Origin: UBA1941 sp046329555
Lineage (GTDB): Bacteria; Bacteroidota; Bacteroidia; Chitinophagales; LD1
NCBI GenBank assembly: GCA_046329555.1
Contig: JAXLUK010000001.1
Coordinates: 434,001 to 498,000, forward strand
Reading direction: 5' to 3'
DNA: 64,000 bases
How positions within the stretch are numbered: position 1 is the stretch's first letter; each line of letters opens with the position of its first letter. Position numbers and translations under genes: made by a program. This document shows, one piece after another, positions 9,309 through 18,192 of the stretch. Below the pieces are notes generated by a model. It was not told the DNA's origin. It searched no databases and was given only the letters and a program-made list of their open reading frames with translations.

Positions 9309-10013
9309 CTAAATCTGTCGCTCCGCTTTAATTCGCTCCCATTCCTTTTGGATGTTGCGGAATTGTGTTTCCATTTTTTTTCTTTCCACCTCTGTGGCTT
9401 TCACTTGCCGGTCGGGATGACAAGCCAGTATCGCCTTTCGGTAGGCGGCTTTTAACTGAGCGTTGGTAGCCTCTTTGGGTAATTTTAAAAGTGGATAATA
9501 AAAAGACTCGGTGGCGTCAGGAGCATGGCGCAACTTCCGGTAGGTCACATCATTGATATTCAACCAACCAGCCAACTTAAACAACAGCGCCTCTTCTTCC
9601 TTCGTAATCGCCTTGTCGGCCGAAGCCGTATCCATCAAAAACTGGATGAGTTGCGTACGTGTGGCCATAGAAGCAGCCGCACGCAAATCCTGACAAGCCT
9701 TTCGAACATCGTACTGATGATTGAAACAATGTTCCAGAATGTTCATCTTTTGCTCAATGTGCGCTACGTCAAAATAGGTACTGAAAAACTGTCTGACAAA
9801 ATTCTTTTCGGCCGTATTCGGCTTACCATCAACTTTAATAACTTCAGCAGCCAACAGCAGAATATCGGTTTCAAATGCCGAAGTATGCGAGGTATAACGG
9901 TAATTAGCCTCTTCTTTTCTGGAAGCCGGGGTGGATAAGTAACCCATAATCCCTCCTACCGGCCCGCCAACCAGAAATCCTACCCCTGCCCCTAACCACT
10001 TTTCATAACCCAT
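9309..10013 (-). CDS. TerB-like domain and C-terminal J-domain protein (DjlA-like)
   Basis: 234 residues. A glycine-rich hydrophobic N-terminus (GAGVGFLVGGPVGGIMGYL) could touch the membrane. Residues about 45-155 look like a TerB-type helical domain (TDILLLAAEVIKVDGKPN and ITKEEEALLFKLAGWLNI). Residues about 170-234 are a J domain with the HPD tripeptide at 199-201, so it should stimulate a DnaK/Hsp70 ATPase. The order TerB then J domain at the extreme C-terminus is that of DjlA, a membrane-associated co-chaperone. Divergent from the small secreted-protein gene at 10095. Confidence 0.8.
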   Translation of the reverse strand: MGYEKWLGAGVGFLVGGPVGGIMGYLSTPASRKEEANYRYTSHTSAFETDILLLAAEVIKVDGKPNTAEKNFVRQFFSTYFDVAHIEQKMNILEHCFNHQYDVRKACQDLRAAASMATRTQLIQFLMDTASADKAITKEEEALLFKLAGWLNINDVTYRKLRHAPDATESFYYPLLKLPKEATNAQLKAAYRKAILACHPDRQVKATEVERKKMETQFRNIQKEWERIKAERQI

Positions 10014-10094
10014 TTACCCGGCTGAAAACTTTTTTTCAAATTACTGAAACCTTTCCGTTTCCCAGGCGTAAAAGAAGGCATAAACAACAAATCG

Positions 10095-10502
10095 ATGAAA
10101 AAATTGTTACTAAGTGGAGCCTTGTTGTTATCGGCTGGCATGTCTACTGCAATATACGCAGCAGGGCCTGAGACTGGAAAACATGAGTTTAAAAATACGA
10201 TAGGTGACATTAGTTTTGACATCGAAAGATCGAGAAGCGAAGTGGTACTTCATTTTCAATCAGAGTTCTTTAAAGATTTTGAGCAGATATTGGTAGAACG
10301 CAGTGGCGAAGGCTCTGGCGGCTTCAACGGATGCAAAGTAATTACGCTGGCAGAAATTAAGCTGGATGGAAATTACTACCGTACAACCGACCGCTTCCCT
10401 TTATCAGCCCAGCGCGATTCCTACTATCGCATCAAAACCATAGCGAAGGATGGTGTAACGAAAACCTTCCCGCCGATTTTACTGCCGGCTGTGCAGCAAT
10501 GA
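10095..10502 (+). CDS. Small secreted protein of unknown function
   Basis: 135 residues with a clear signal peptide (MKKLLLSGALLLSAGMSTAIYAA). The mature part of about 110 residues has alternating polar and hydrophobic strands (DISFDIERSRSEVVLHFQSEF, FEQILVERSG) that suggest a beta-sandwich like those appended to fibronectin-type or choice-of-anchor domains. No family is recognised. It is a single-gene unit: its stop codon is followed 35 nt later by a strong intrinsic terminator. Confidence 0.7.
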   Translation: MKKLLLSGALLLSAGMSTAIYAAGPETGKHEFKNTIGDISFDIERSRSEVVLHFQSEFFKDFEQILVERSGEGSGGFNGCKVITLAEIKLDGNYYRTTDRFPLSAQRDSYYRIKTIAKDGVTKTFPPILLPAVQQ

Positions 10503-10536
10503 GTTGTCTTCATATCAAGGTTTCATAAATAGGGTT

Positions 10537-10563
10537 AGCCTCCCCGTAAGGAGGCTTTTTTTA
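10537..10563 (+). terminator. Intrinsic terminator after the small secreted-protein gene
   Basis: Perfect 7-bp stem AGCCTCC / GGAGGCT with a 6-nt loop (CCGTAA), followed directly by seven T residues. It sits just downstream of the stop at 10502 and 6 nt before the end of the convergent GNAT gene. Confidence 0.9.
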
Positions 10564-10568
10564 TGCCC

Positions 10569-11009
10569 CTAAGTCAGCAAATCTTTTACAAAATGATGGC
10601 TGGCCAAATGGTAACCATGGTTCAAATAGAGGCGATGCGCCTCATATCTTTCCGCCTGATATCCTGAATCTAGATGTATATTCTCACATCCTTGCTCACG
10701 GGCATATTGCTCCATGAACCGCAGCAAAGCGGTAGCATAGCCTTTTCCTCTGAATTCAGGTAGGGTAATTAAATCGTCTACATACAGGTTCTTTCCACGA
10801 TACAGGAAATGATTGATTCGGAATACTGCCACCGCAGGAGCTTCTTTCCCAACATCAATAAAAATCACCTTCGCTCCTTCTGCCGTCATTACTTCTAACA
10901 AATGCAAAAGCAATGATGCTGAGAGATGCGGCCGTAAGGCGCGCAACGCGGCGCTGCATCTTTCAAAATCTTTTGTACCATGAGCAAATAGCACAGCAAA
11001 ATCTTTCAT
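10569..11009 (-). CDS. GNAT family N-acetyltransferase
   Basis: 146 residues, a single GNAT domain. The LYVDDLITLPEFRGKGYATALL segment holds beta4 and the acetyl-CoA binding loop (RGKGYA); the terminal block HLDSGYQAERYEAHRLYLNHGYH fits beta5-alpha4. The Bacteroidota habit and the cytosolic sequence suggest acetylation of a small molecule or protein N-terminus, substrate unknown. The ATG at 11009 replaces a TTG two codons upstream. It lies 9 bp downstream of sufE and is probably co-transcribed with it. Confidence 0.85.
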   Translation of the reverse strand: MKDFAVLFAHGTKDFERCSAALRALRPHLSASLLLHLLEVMTAEGAKVIFIDVGKEAPAVAVFRINHFLYRGKNLYVDDLITLPEFRGKGYATALLRFMEQYAREQGCENIHLDSGYQAERYEAHRLYLNHGYHLASHHFVKDLLT

Positions 11010-11018
11010 ATTCAAATT

Positions 11019-11432
11019 TTATAACAAGGCGGAAGCGTAATGCCTGATTTTCAGAATCATGGCACTTAGGCCGTTCGACCGCTGAGAACTTAGTAACTCA
11101 CGAAGTCCGGTCTTCTCGATAAAATCTAACCGCGCATCCAGGATCTCCTGTGGGGTACGGTGGTTCAAAACCCGCAACAATAGCGCTACGATGCCTTTTG
11201 TTATCGCGGTATTCGAATCGGCTTCAAAAAACAAAACATCCCCGTCGCGGAAGGCGCGCAACCATACTTTCGACTGACATCCGCGAACCTGAAAATCATC
11301 TGTTTTATAGGCCTCATTCATTGGTTCCAGCAACTTACCTTGATCAATAATGTATTCATACCGATCCATAGCATCCTCAAAAAGCCCCATTTCTTCTACA
11401 ATAGCTTCCTGCTCAACTTCAATTGAATTCAT
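11019..11432 (-). CDS. sufE: SufE family sulfur-acceptor protein
   Basis: 137 residues, normal for SufE. The catalytic Cys52 lies in VRGCQSKVWL, the conserved loop that accepts persulfide sulfur from the cysteine desulfurase SufS and passes it to SufB during iron-sulfur cluster assembly. The helix TNTAITKGIVALLLRVL-like segment (SNTAITKGIVALLL) and the terminal LSSQRSNGLSAMILKIRHYA are also family signatures. The suf operon itself is not nearby. The gene is divergent from the topoisomerase gene, with about 85 bp holding both promoters. Confidence 0.93.
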   Translation of the reverse strand: MNSIEVEQEAIVEEMGLFEDAMDRYEYIIDQGKLLEPMNEAYKTDDFQVRGCQSKVWLRAFRDGDVLFFEADSNTAITKGIVALLLRVLNHRTPQEILDARLDFIEKTGLRELLSSQRSNGLSAMILKIRHYASALL

Positions 11433-11516
11433 ATCCTAATGCTTAACCGCTGTTTTCACCCCCGAAAGTAGCGGAATTCTATGGCACTTTCTGCTTTTTA
11501 TTTACTTCGCGCGGCA

Positions 11517-14117
11517 ATGAAAAATGAATTCCATCCCGAATCAGGAGCCGGATCTGGCGGCGGTGCCACCGAGCATGTAGACGGATTGTTTAAGAACTGG
11601 TTTCTGGATTATGCCAGTTATGTTATCCTGGAACGCGCGGTTCCGGCTATTGAAGATGGCCTGAAACCGGTGCAGCGCCGTATTCTTCACGCCTTGGATC
11701 AGATGGACGATGGCCGCTTTCATAAAGTGGCTAATGTGATTGGACAAACCATGCAGTATCACCCGCATGGCGATGCCAGTATTGGCGACGCCTTGGTGAA
11801 TATCGGCCAGAAAGAACTGCTATTTGATATCCAGGGAAACTGGGGTGATGTACGCACCGGCGATTCCGCCGCTGCGCCGCGATATATAGAAGTACGGTTA
11901 TCGAAATTTGCTAAAGAGGTGACCTTCAATCCCGACACCACCGAATGGCAATTAAGCTACGACGGCAGAAAGAAGGAACCTATTACCTTGCCCATGAAAT
12001 TCCCGTTGCTGTTGTTTCAGGGAACCGATGGCATTGCAGTTGGGCTTTCTACAAAAATTCTGCCGCACAACTTCATTGAACTGATTAAGGGTTCCATCGA
12101 TGTTTTGAAAGGAAAGAAAACCAAGCTCTATCCCGATTTCCCCACTGGTGGTTCTATTGATGTTTCCGAATACCAATCGGGTACCCGTGGCGGACGGGTA
12201 AAGGTGCGTGCGCGCATCGAGGTGCTGGATAAAAAAACGCTGGTGATTCGCGAGATTCCTTTCAGTACCACTACAGGTTCGCTGATTGATTCTATTCTCA
12301 AAGCAAATGATAAAGGGAAGATTAAAATCAAGAAGGTAACAGACAGCACCGCCAAGGATGTAGAGATTGTTATTGACCTGGCACCAGGCACTGACCCTGA
12401 TGTTACTATTGATGCGCTATACGCCTTTACCGATTGCCAGGTTTCAATATCGCCGAATGCCTGCGTTATTGTAAATGAGAAACCGGTTTTCCTTGCCGTT
12501 GACGACATCCTTAAAACAGCTACGCAAAACACCGTCGAGCTACTGCGTAGAGAATTAGAAATCAAACTGGCGGAACTCAATGAGAAATGGCACTTCAGTT
12601 CGTTAGAAAAAATCTTCATTGAAAAACGGATTTATCGAAACATCGAAGAAGCGGAAACGTGGGAAGAAGTAATCAGCACCATTGATAAAGGACTTAAGCC
12701 ATACAAAAAGCTGTTTAAGCGCGAAATCACTACTGAAGATATTACCCGCTTAACCGAGATAAAAATCAAGCGCATCTCGAAATACGATGGTTTCAAGGCA
12801 GATGAAGAAATTAAAGGCATTGAAGCAGCGCAGAAGGATACACTGTATCATTTAGCACATTTGATTGAATATGCGGTTGCGTTTTTTGAGGAGTTGCTGC
12901 GTAAGTACGGTAAGGGCCGCGAACGCAAAACAGAAATCAAAGGTTTCGAAACCATTGAGGTAAAACATGTAGTGGCCAATAATGCCAAGTTGTACGTTAA
13001 CCGCGCCGAAGGATTTATTGGTACCGGTTTAAAGAAAGATGAATTTGTATGTGAATGTGCGGATATCGACGACATCATCGCCATCACCAAAAGTGGAAAA
13101 TTGATGGTGTCGCGGCTAGGCGATAAGAAGTTTGTTGGAAAAGATATCCAGTACGTGAATGTTTGGAAGAAAAACGACGAACGCACCGGTTACAATCTGG
13201 TGTACTACGATGGCGCTTCTAAACGCACCTTTGTGAAGCGCTTTCATGTTACCGGCATCACCCGCGATAAAGAGTATGATTTAACACAAGGCGCCGCTGG
13301 TTCAAAATTGCTTTACTTATCCGTAAACAGTAATTCGGAAGCCGAGGTGGTACGCATCCAGTTGCATCCCAATTCAAACGCCAGAATAAAAGAATTCGAT
13401 TTTGATTTTGCTACGCTGGATTTAAAAGGAAGAAGTGCCGTAGGTAATATTCTCACCAAATTCCCCGTTAGAAAAATTGAATTGAAGGAAAAAGGAAAGA
13501 GTACTATTGGCGGCTTAAAATTGTGGTTTGATGAGAAGTTTGGAAGATTGGTGATGGAAGAAAATTCCAAAACCCGTTATCTGGGAGAATTCCATACCGG
13601 TGATCAAATTTTGGTAGCTTATAAAGATGGCAACATTGAACTCACTAATTACGAACTCACCAATAAATACGAACTTGATGATTTGATTGCCATCGAGAAA
13701 TTCGACCGTGAAAAAGTGTATAGCGCGGTGTATTACGATGGCGATTCCAAACAATACTATGTGAAACGGTTTAAGGTGGAACTCAAAACCGAAAAGCTCA
13801 AATCGGCCATCACTACGGAACACAAAGATTCCCGTCTGGCCGTATTCAGTGGCCGGCGCGATCCCGTGGTGAAGTTCCACTTCCTGAAAGGAAAAGAAAA
13901 AGAGAAAGTTGAAACCGAAGTGCGGCTCACAGAAATCATTGATGTAAAAGGATGGAAAGCCCTGGGCAACCGTTTGTCACAATTCCCGGTTTCAGGAAAA
14001 ATTACCGATGTAACACCTGAGGAAGAAAAAGCCCTTGAAGCCGGCGATAGCGTAGAATGGGATTTAACTACCAGCGCCAAGGCGAAAGAAAAAGGAAGTC
14101 AGGGCGGATTGTTCTGA
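11517..14117 (+). CDS. parC: Type IIA topoisomerase subunit A (ParC/GyrA-like)
   Basis: 866 residues. The N-terminal block GLFKNWFLDYASYVILERAV and GLKPVQRRILHAL is the winged-helix domain; HPHGDASIGDALVNIGQ carries the quinolone-determining region; the catalytic Tyr123 lies in AAAPRYIEVRL and forms the covalent link to DNA. A coiled-coil tower follows, and then a degenerate beta-pinwheel C-terminal domain of repeated YDGxSKxxxVKRF units. The long basic C-terminus and the absence of a classic GyrA box suggest topoisomerase IV A rather than gyrase. The partner parE is not in the window. The ATG at 11517 gives the conserved acidic N-terminus; an in-frame ATG at 11481 would add a hydrophobic stretch not usual for the family. 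Confidence 0.9.
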   Translation: MKNEFHPESGAGSGGGATEHVDGLFKNWFLDYASYVILERAVPAIEDGLKPVQRRILHALDQMDDGRFHKVANVIGQTMQYHPHGDASIGDALVNIGQKELLFDIQGNWGDVRTGDSAAAPRYIEVRLSKFAKEVTFNPDTTEWQLSYDGRKKEPITLPMKFPLLLFQGTDGIAVGLSTKILPHNFIELIKGSIDVLKGKKTKLYPDFPTGGSIDVSEYQSGTRGGRVKVRARIEVLDKKTLVIREIPFSTTTGSLIDSILKANDKGKIKIKKVTDSTAKDVEIVIDLAPGTDPDVTIDALYAFTDCQVSISPNACVIVNEKPVFLAVDDILKTATQNTVELLRRELEIKLAELNEKWHFSSLEKIFIEKRIYRNIEEAETWEEVISTIDKGLKPYKKLFKREITTEDITRLTEIKIKRISKYDGFKADEEIKGIEAAQKDTLYHLAHLIEYAVAFFEELLRKYGKGRERKTEIKGFETIEVKHVVANNAKLYVNRAEGFIGTGLKKDEFVCECADIDDIIAITKSGKLMVSRLGDKKFVGKDIQYVNVWKKNDERTGYNLVYYDGASKRTFVKRFHVTGITRDKEYDLTQGAAGSKLLYLSVNSNSEAEVVRIQLHPNSNARIKEFDFDFATLDLKGRSAVGNILTKFPVRKIELKEKGKSTIGGLKLWFDEKFGRLVMEENSKTRYLGEFHTGDQILVAYKDGNIELTNYELTNKYELDDLIAIEKFDREKVYSAVYYDGDSKQYYVKRFKVELKTEKLKSAITTEHKDSRLAVFSGRRDPVVKFHFLKGKEKEKVETEVRLTEIIDVKGWKALGNRLSQFPVSGKITDVTPEEEKALEAGDSVEWDLTTSAKAKEKGSQGGLF

Positions 14118-14176
14118 TAACCGATCGTCCATTTTTCATCTCCTAAAAGGGGTGAAAAACATAATTTAGCCGTGCT

Positions 14177-15988
14177 GTGACGTACGAACAATTTGTTGCG
14201 CAATACCGCGATACGATTCCCAATCAACCTGGTGTGTACCGCTATTTCAATAGCGACAACGAAATTATTTACATCGGAAAGGCTAAAGATTTACGGAAGC
14301 GCGTATCCAGTTACTTTACCAAGAACGATCACACCAACCGCATCCGCATGATGATTCATGCCATTCAGCGATTAGAATTTACAATTGTTGAAACAGAACA
14401 AGATGCCTTGCTGCTGGAAAACTCGCTCATCAAAGAACATCAGCCACGATATAATGTGAGCCTGCGCGACGATAAAACCTATCCCTATATCGTCATCAAA
14501 AAAGAACGATTCCCTCGTGTGTTTCTCACCCGACAGTACATCCGCGACGGATCAGAATACCTGGGTCCGTACACCTCGGTGCAACAGGTGCGCACTATTC
14601 TTCAAATGCTCATTTCCCTATTCCCTATCCGGAATTGCACCCTGGCACTGACACAAAAAAATATTGAAGCAGGAAAATTCAAAGTTTGTCTGGAATACCA
14701 CTTGAAAAATTGTCTGGGTCCGTGTGAAAGCCGTCAGTCAGAAGAAGAATACAACGAGCATATCGCCAACATCCGCGAGGTATTGAAAAGTAATTTTCCG
14801 GCTGTTGTCAATTATCTCACCCGAAAAATGAATGCCTTCGCGGCCGAGTTACAATTTGAAAAGGCCAATGAATGGAAAGAGAAAATTGAAACACTGGAGC
14901 GTTATCAAAGCAAGAGTACTATTGTAAATCCGCGTCTAACTGAAGTTGATGTATATGGTTATGCAGAAACAGAAACTCAGGCCTTCATCAATTTTATGCG
15001 CATTGCGAATGGTACCGTTGTACAGGTTCGCTCGATGGAAATGAAGCGCGTGCTACAGGAAAGCAAAGAAGAATTATTGGCCATTGCCATCAGCGATTTT
15101 AGTTTGCAGCAGGACGCCAAACCAAAAGAGTTGCTACTGCCTTTTGATATCGACATGGAACTAGAAGGCATGACCGTTACCATTCCGCAGTTAGGCGATA
15201 AAAAGAAGTTAGTGGAGCTGGCTACGAAAAACTCGTTGTATGCAAAACACGAACGGGTGCAACAAAGCCTGACCGCTGAAGAGAAGAAACCTTCCTTCCG
15301 CATTATGCGCACGCTTAAAGACGATTTGAAGCTGCGCGATTTACCCCGACATATCGAGTGTTTTGATAATTCCAATTTTCAGGGAACCAATGCCGTTTCA
15401 GCCATCGTGGTGTTCCGCGATGCCAAGCCTTCAAAAAAAGATTACCGCTTCTTTAACGTTAAAACGGTAGAAGGTCCTGATGATTTTGCCACCATGGAAG
15501 AAGCCGTTTATCGCCGCTACCGCCGGATGTTGGAAGAAGGTGAACCACTTCCGAATTTAATCATTATTGATGGCGGAAAAGGTCAGTTAAGCGCAGCCGT
15601 AAGCAGTTTACAAAAGCTCAACATTTACGGACAAGTGCCGGTGATTGGTATTGCGAAGCGACTGGAAGAAATTTATTTCCCCGGCGACACTATTCCCATC
15701 TACATCAACAAAAAATCTGAAAGTTTAAAACTGATCCAACAGTTGCGTGATGAAGCGCACCGTTTTGGTATTACAGCACACCGAAATAAGCGCAGCAAAA
15801 ATTTCGTAACCTCTGAATTGACTCAAATCAAAGGCATCGGTGAAAAAACGATGGAAACGCTATTGCAACATTTCAAGAGCATCAGAAAATTAAAAGCTGC
15901 GTCAGAAGAAGACATAGCGGCAATCATTGGCACTGCTAAAGCTGTGTTGGTGGTTCAAGGGTTAAATCAGACCAGCAACCAACAATAA
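14177..15988 (+). CDS. uvrC: Excinuclease ABC subunit C
   Basis: 603 residues starting with GTG. It begins with a GIY-YIG nuclease domain (GVYRYFNSDNEIIYIGKAKD), then a Cys cluster (NCTLAL...KVCLEYHLKNCLGPC) for an iron-sulfur site, a UVR motif (LQFEKANEWKEKIETL), the RNase H-like endonuclease domain (HIECFDNSNFQGTNAVSAIV, IIIDGGKGQLSAA) and a C-terminal helix-hairpin-helix (LTQIKGIGEKTMETLLQHF). It makes both incisions in nucleotide excision repair with UvrAB. A TAATTTAG box 7 nt before the GTG suggests a near-leaderless transcript. Its stop abuts that of the convergent MBL-fold gene. Confidence 0.96.
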   Translation: MTYEQFVAQYRDTIPNQPGVYRYFNSDNEIIYIGKAKDLRKRVSSYFTKNDHTNRIRMMIHAIQRLEFTIVETEQDALLLENSLIKEHQPRYNVSLRDDKTYPYIVIKKERFPRVFLTRQYIRDGSEYLGPYTSVQQVRTILQMLISLFPIRNCTLALTQKNIEAGKFKVCLEYHLKNCLGPCESRQSEEEYNEHIANIREVLKSNFPAVVNYLTRKMNAFAAELQFEKANEWKEKIETLERYQSKSTIVNPRLTEVDVYGYAETETQAFINFMRIANGTVVQVRSMEMKRVLQESKEELLAIAISDFSLQQDAKPKELLLPFDIDMELEGMTVTIPQLGDKKKLVELATKNSLYAKHERVQQSLTAEEKKPSFRIMRTLKDDLKLRDLPRHIECFDNSNFQGTNAVSAIVVFRDAKPSKKDYRFFNVKTVEGPDDFATMEEAVYRRYRRMLEEGEPLPNLIIIDGGKGQLSAAVSSLQKLNIYGQVPVIGIAKRLEEIYFPGDTIPIYINKKSESLKLIQQLRDEAHRFGITAHRNKRSKNFVTSELTQIKGIGEKTMETLLQHFKSIRKLKAASEEDIAAIIGTAKAVLVVQGLNQTSNQQ

Positions 15989-16747
15989 CTAAAATTGAAG
16001 TAGCCTGTAATCCTGCACCGCGTGAATATTGGCATATTGCTCAGCTAATTTCGGCATATCAGGATACACGCGCTTAGCTAATCGAATCACCAGTCCTGCT
16101 GCGCGTTTGTCCTCATCATGGGTGTTCACCACATGTTCTGGTTGCAATTGCGCCATCAACTGAAGCGCACCTGTCGTTCCGGGATTAATCAATCCACCCA
16201 ACCAAAACGGCAAACGGAAATAAGCAAAGGAAGTGATGAGCAGCCTCACTTTTACATTTTTAAAAAGCGCCAACTGATCTTCCGTCAATTGAAAACCATG
16301 CGGAGCATACACTACCGCCTCATCGCCATGCCGCAATACCAACGCATGATAAATGGGATCAATCATTCGGTTTGGCGTCATTCTGAACAAATACAAATCG
16401 CCGATGCGTATAGGCGCGTGCTCATCAGCAATAATCTGGCAAGAAGTTTCCGGCAACTCGCGCTTGAGGCGTTTAGCTGCAGGCGGTACTGCATACCATG
16501 CGCCGCGCAAATGTTTCAGCGTTTCAGCATGGCAATGGTCGCTGTATGGCTGCGATACAACAACATGCCGGTAAGCGGGCAACGCATGAACCGGAACGGG
16601 TGGCGTGCGATGCCATTGCTCGTTAAACCATTTGAATCCATCAATTTCACTGCCCAATAACCAGGGATCAAGTAATATGGTTTCGCCACCCCATTGCAAC
16701 CACCACGAGTTATCGAGATTCAGCCGTTGTACTTGTAAGGTTTTCAT
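15989..16747 (-). CDS. MBL-fold hydrolase with altered metal-binding motif
   Basis: 252 residues. The opening NSWWLQWGGETILLDPWLLGS is the first strand pair of UlaG-like metallo-beta-lactamase-fold proteins. The usual HxHxDH motif appears as SQPYSDHCH, so the Asp-His pair is kept but the first two His are replaced. Later blocks VVYAPHGFQLTEDQ and HVVNTHDEDK fit the fold. The altered motif suggests a changed metal site or a non-hydrolytic role; substrate unknown. It is a single gene, convergent with uvrC. Confidence 0.7.
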   Translation of the reverse strand: MKTLQVQRLNLDNSWWLQWGGETILLDPWLLGSEIDGFKWFNEQWHRTPPVPVHALPAYRHVVVSQPYSDHCHAETLKHLRGAWYAVPPAAKRLKRELPETSCQIIADEHAPIRIGDLYLFRMTPNRMIDPIYHALVLRHGDEAVVYAPHGFQLTEDQLALFKNVKVRLLITSFAYFRLPFWLGGLINPGTTGALQLMAQLQPEHVVNTHDEDKRAAGLVIRLAKRVYPDMPKLAEQYANIHAVQDYRLLQF

Positions 16748-16801
16748 CGCACGATCTTAGTTAGAGGTCGCATTAATTTCCGGAAAAATAGCTGCTGCAC
16801 C

Positions 16802-16847
16802 TTCCAAAAAACAAAAAAGGAACAACGGTTTCCCGAGGTTCCTTTTT
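16802..16847 (-). terminator. Intrinsic terminator after tRNA-Leu
   Basis: Read on the minus strand, a 10-bp stem AAAAAGGAAC / GTTCCTTTTT encloses an inner CGG-GAAA-CCG stem with a GNRA tetraloop, followed by a T-rich run. It starts 2 nt past the tRNA 3' end and so ends the tRNA transcript; it may also slow read-through from the opposite side. Confidence 0.85.
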
Positions 16848-16849
16848 AG

Positions 16850-16931
16850 TACCGAAGGTGGGAATCGAACCCACACATCTTTCGATACACGAGTTTGAGT
16901 CGTGCGCGTCTACCAGTTCCGCCACTTCGGC
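16850..16931 (-). tRNA. tRNA-Leu(CAA)
   Basis: 82 nt on the minus strand. The acceptor stem is GCCGAAG paired with CTTCGGT (the first pair is G-U), with discriminator A. The anticodon stem CACGA/TCGTG holds the loop CTCAAAC, giving anticodon CAA (plus-strand 16895-16897), which reads UUG. The T arm carries GGTTCGATTCC and there is a class II variable arm, as expected for leucine. CCA is not encoded. A TACCTTTG promoter box lies 10 nt upstream and a strong terminator follows, so it is a single-tRNA unit. Confidence 0.95.
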
Positions 16932-16940
16932 AGTGGGGTG

Positions 16941-16968
16941 CAAAGGTAGTTTTTCAACCGAAAAACAA
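16941..16968 (-). promoter_or_regulatory. Bacteroidota promoter for tRNA-Leu
   Basis: Minus strand: -7 box TACCTTTG (16941-16948), an exact TAnnTTTG match, with TTG (16966-16968) 17 nt upstream. The predicted start lies a few nt before the mature tRNA 5' end at 16931. Confidence 0.6.
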
Positions 16969-17000
16969 AAATGAATTTCACAACCTAATACCTTATTCTG

Positions 17001-17032
17001 TTGTTATAACCCGGTAAAACCCCCTAATATTG
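17001..17032 (+). promoter_or_regulatory. Putative promoter of the DAHP synthase gene
   Basis: TTG at 17001-17003, a 21-nt spacer and TAATATTG at 17025-17032 (one mismatch to TAnnTTTG). The box ends 4 nt before the ATG at 17037, suggesting a leaderless transcript. Confidence 0.45.
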
Positions 17033-17036
17033 CGCG

Positions 17037-18122
17037 ATGTCTGAATTCCAACAGATCCTGCCTGTTCACCAATGGGGCTTTAGCACCCGGCGCCCTTTCG
17101 TGATTACCGGCCCGTGCAGTGCCGAAACCGAAGAACAAGTTTTTCAAACGGTTCGTCGCTTGCAACAGAGTAAGGCGCCCATCGCCATGTTGCGCGCGGG
17201 TGCCTGGAAACCGCGCACCCGCCCTAACTCATTTGAAGGCGTAGGGGCCATCGGATTGCCGTGGATCAAGAACGCAGGACTGGAAGCAGGCCTGCCCGTT
17301 TGTGTGGAAGTGGCTAACGCTACCCACGTAGAACTGGCGCTGAAAAACGACGTAGATGCCCTTTGGATTGGCGCCCGTTCAACCGTTTCACCCTTCATTG
17401 TTCAGGAAATTGCCGATGCCGTAAAAGGAACGGGTGTGGCCGTGATGATCAAAAATCCGGTGAACCCTGACCTCGACTTATGGCTGGGCGCAGTGGAACG
17501 CATTGCCGCCGCCGGCATCACCCGCGTGGCCGTCATCCACCGCGGCTTTTCTACCTACGAAAAAGGCATCTACCGCAATCCGCCCATGTGGGAAATTCCT
17601 ATTGAACTGCGCCGCCGTTTCCCGGAAATCTCCATTTTGGTTGACCCTTCGCACATGGGCGGCACACGCGAATTGATTCAACCACTCGCCCAACAGGCAC
17701 TCAATATGGGCTTCGACGGACTGATGATTGAAACGCACAGCAATCCCGATAAAGCGTGGAGCGATGCCAAACAACAAATCACGCCCGAAAGATTAGCTGA
17801 AATTCTTCAAACACTTATTCTGCGTAAACCAGAAGAAGCCATCAGCGATTTTCAAATCCTGGAAGACCTGCGCGAAAAAATCGATCACATCGATGAACAT
17901 CTGATTGAAAAACTGTGCGAACGCATGAGTATTTCCGAACAGATTGGTTTATTTAAAAAGGAACACGGCCTGGCCATTCACCAAAGTGAACGCTGGGCCA
18001 AAATTGTGAAGCGCGCCCTCGACAACGGCCGACCGGGCGGACTCACACAGGATTTCATTCTCAAGTTGTTCCAGCAAATTCATAACGAGAGTATTGTACA
18101 CCAAAGCAAGGTGATGCAATAA
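17037..18122 (+). CDS. Bifunctional DAHP synthase / chorismate mutase (type II)
   Basis: 361 residues. Residues about 18-265 form a type I-beta DAHP synthase of the KDO8PS-like group (FVITGPCSAETEEQV, MLRAGAWKPRTRPNSFEGVG, VDPSHMGGTRELI). It makes DAHP from phosphoenolpyruvate and erythrose 4-phosphate, the first shikimate-pathway step. Residues about 275-361 are an AroQ-type chorismate mutase (LREKIDHIDEHLIEKLCERM...HQSERWAKIV). The fusion, common in Bacteroidota, joins the first step and the branch toward phenylalanine and tyrosine, and usually lets prephenate regulate the synthase. Neither tyrA nor pheA is adjacent. Confidence 0.93.
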   Translation: MSEFQQILPVHQWGFSTRRPFVITGPCSAETEEQVFQTVRRLQQSKAPIAMLRAGAWKPRTRPNSFEGVGAIGLPWIKNAGLEAGLPVCVEVANATHVELALKNDVDALWIGARSTVSPFIVQEIADAVKGTGVAVMIKNPVNPDLDLWLGAVERIAAAGITRVAVIHRGFSTYEKGIYRNPPMWEIPIELRRRFPEISILVDPSHMGGTRELIQPLAQQALNMGFDGLMIETHSNPDKAWSDAKQQITPERLAEILQTLILRKPEEAISDFQILEDLREKIDHIDEHLIEKLCERMSISEQIGLFKKEHGLAIHQSERWAKIVKRALDNGRPGGLTQDFILKLFQQIHNESIVHQSKVMQ

Positions 18123-18192
18123 TTCGCCTTTTTTACAATACGTTTGCGCCCGCCCGGGCCATATTTGTACCATAAAATCAAAAACAAAAAAC

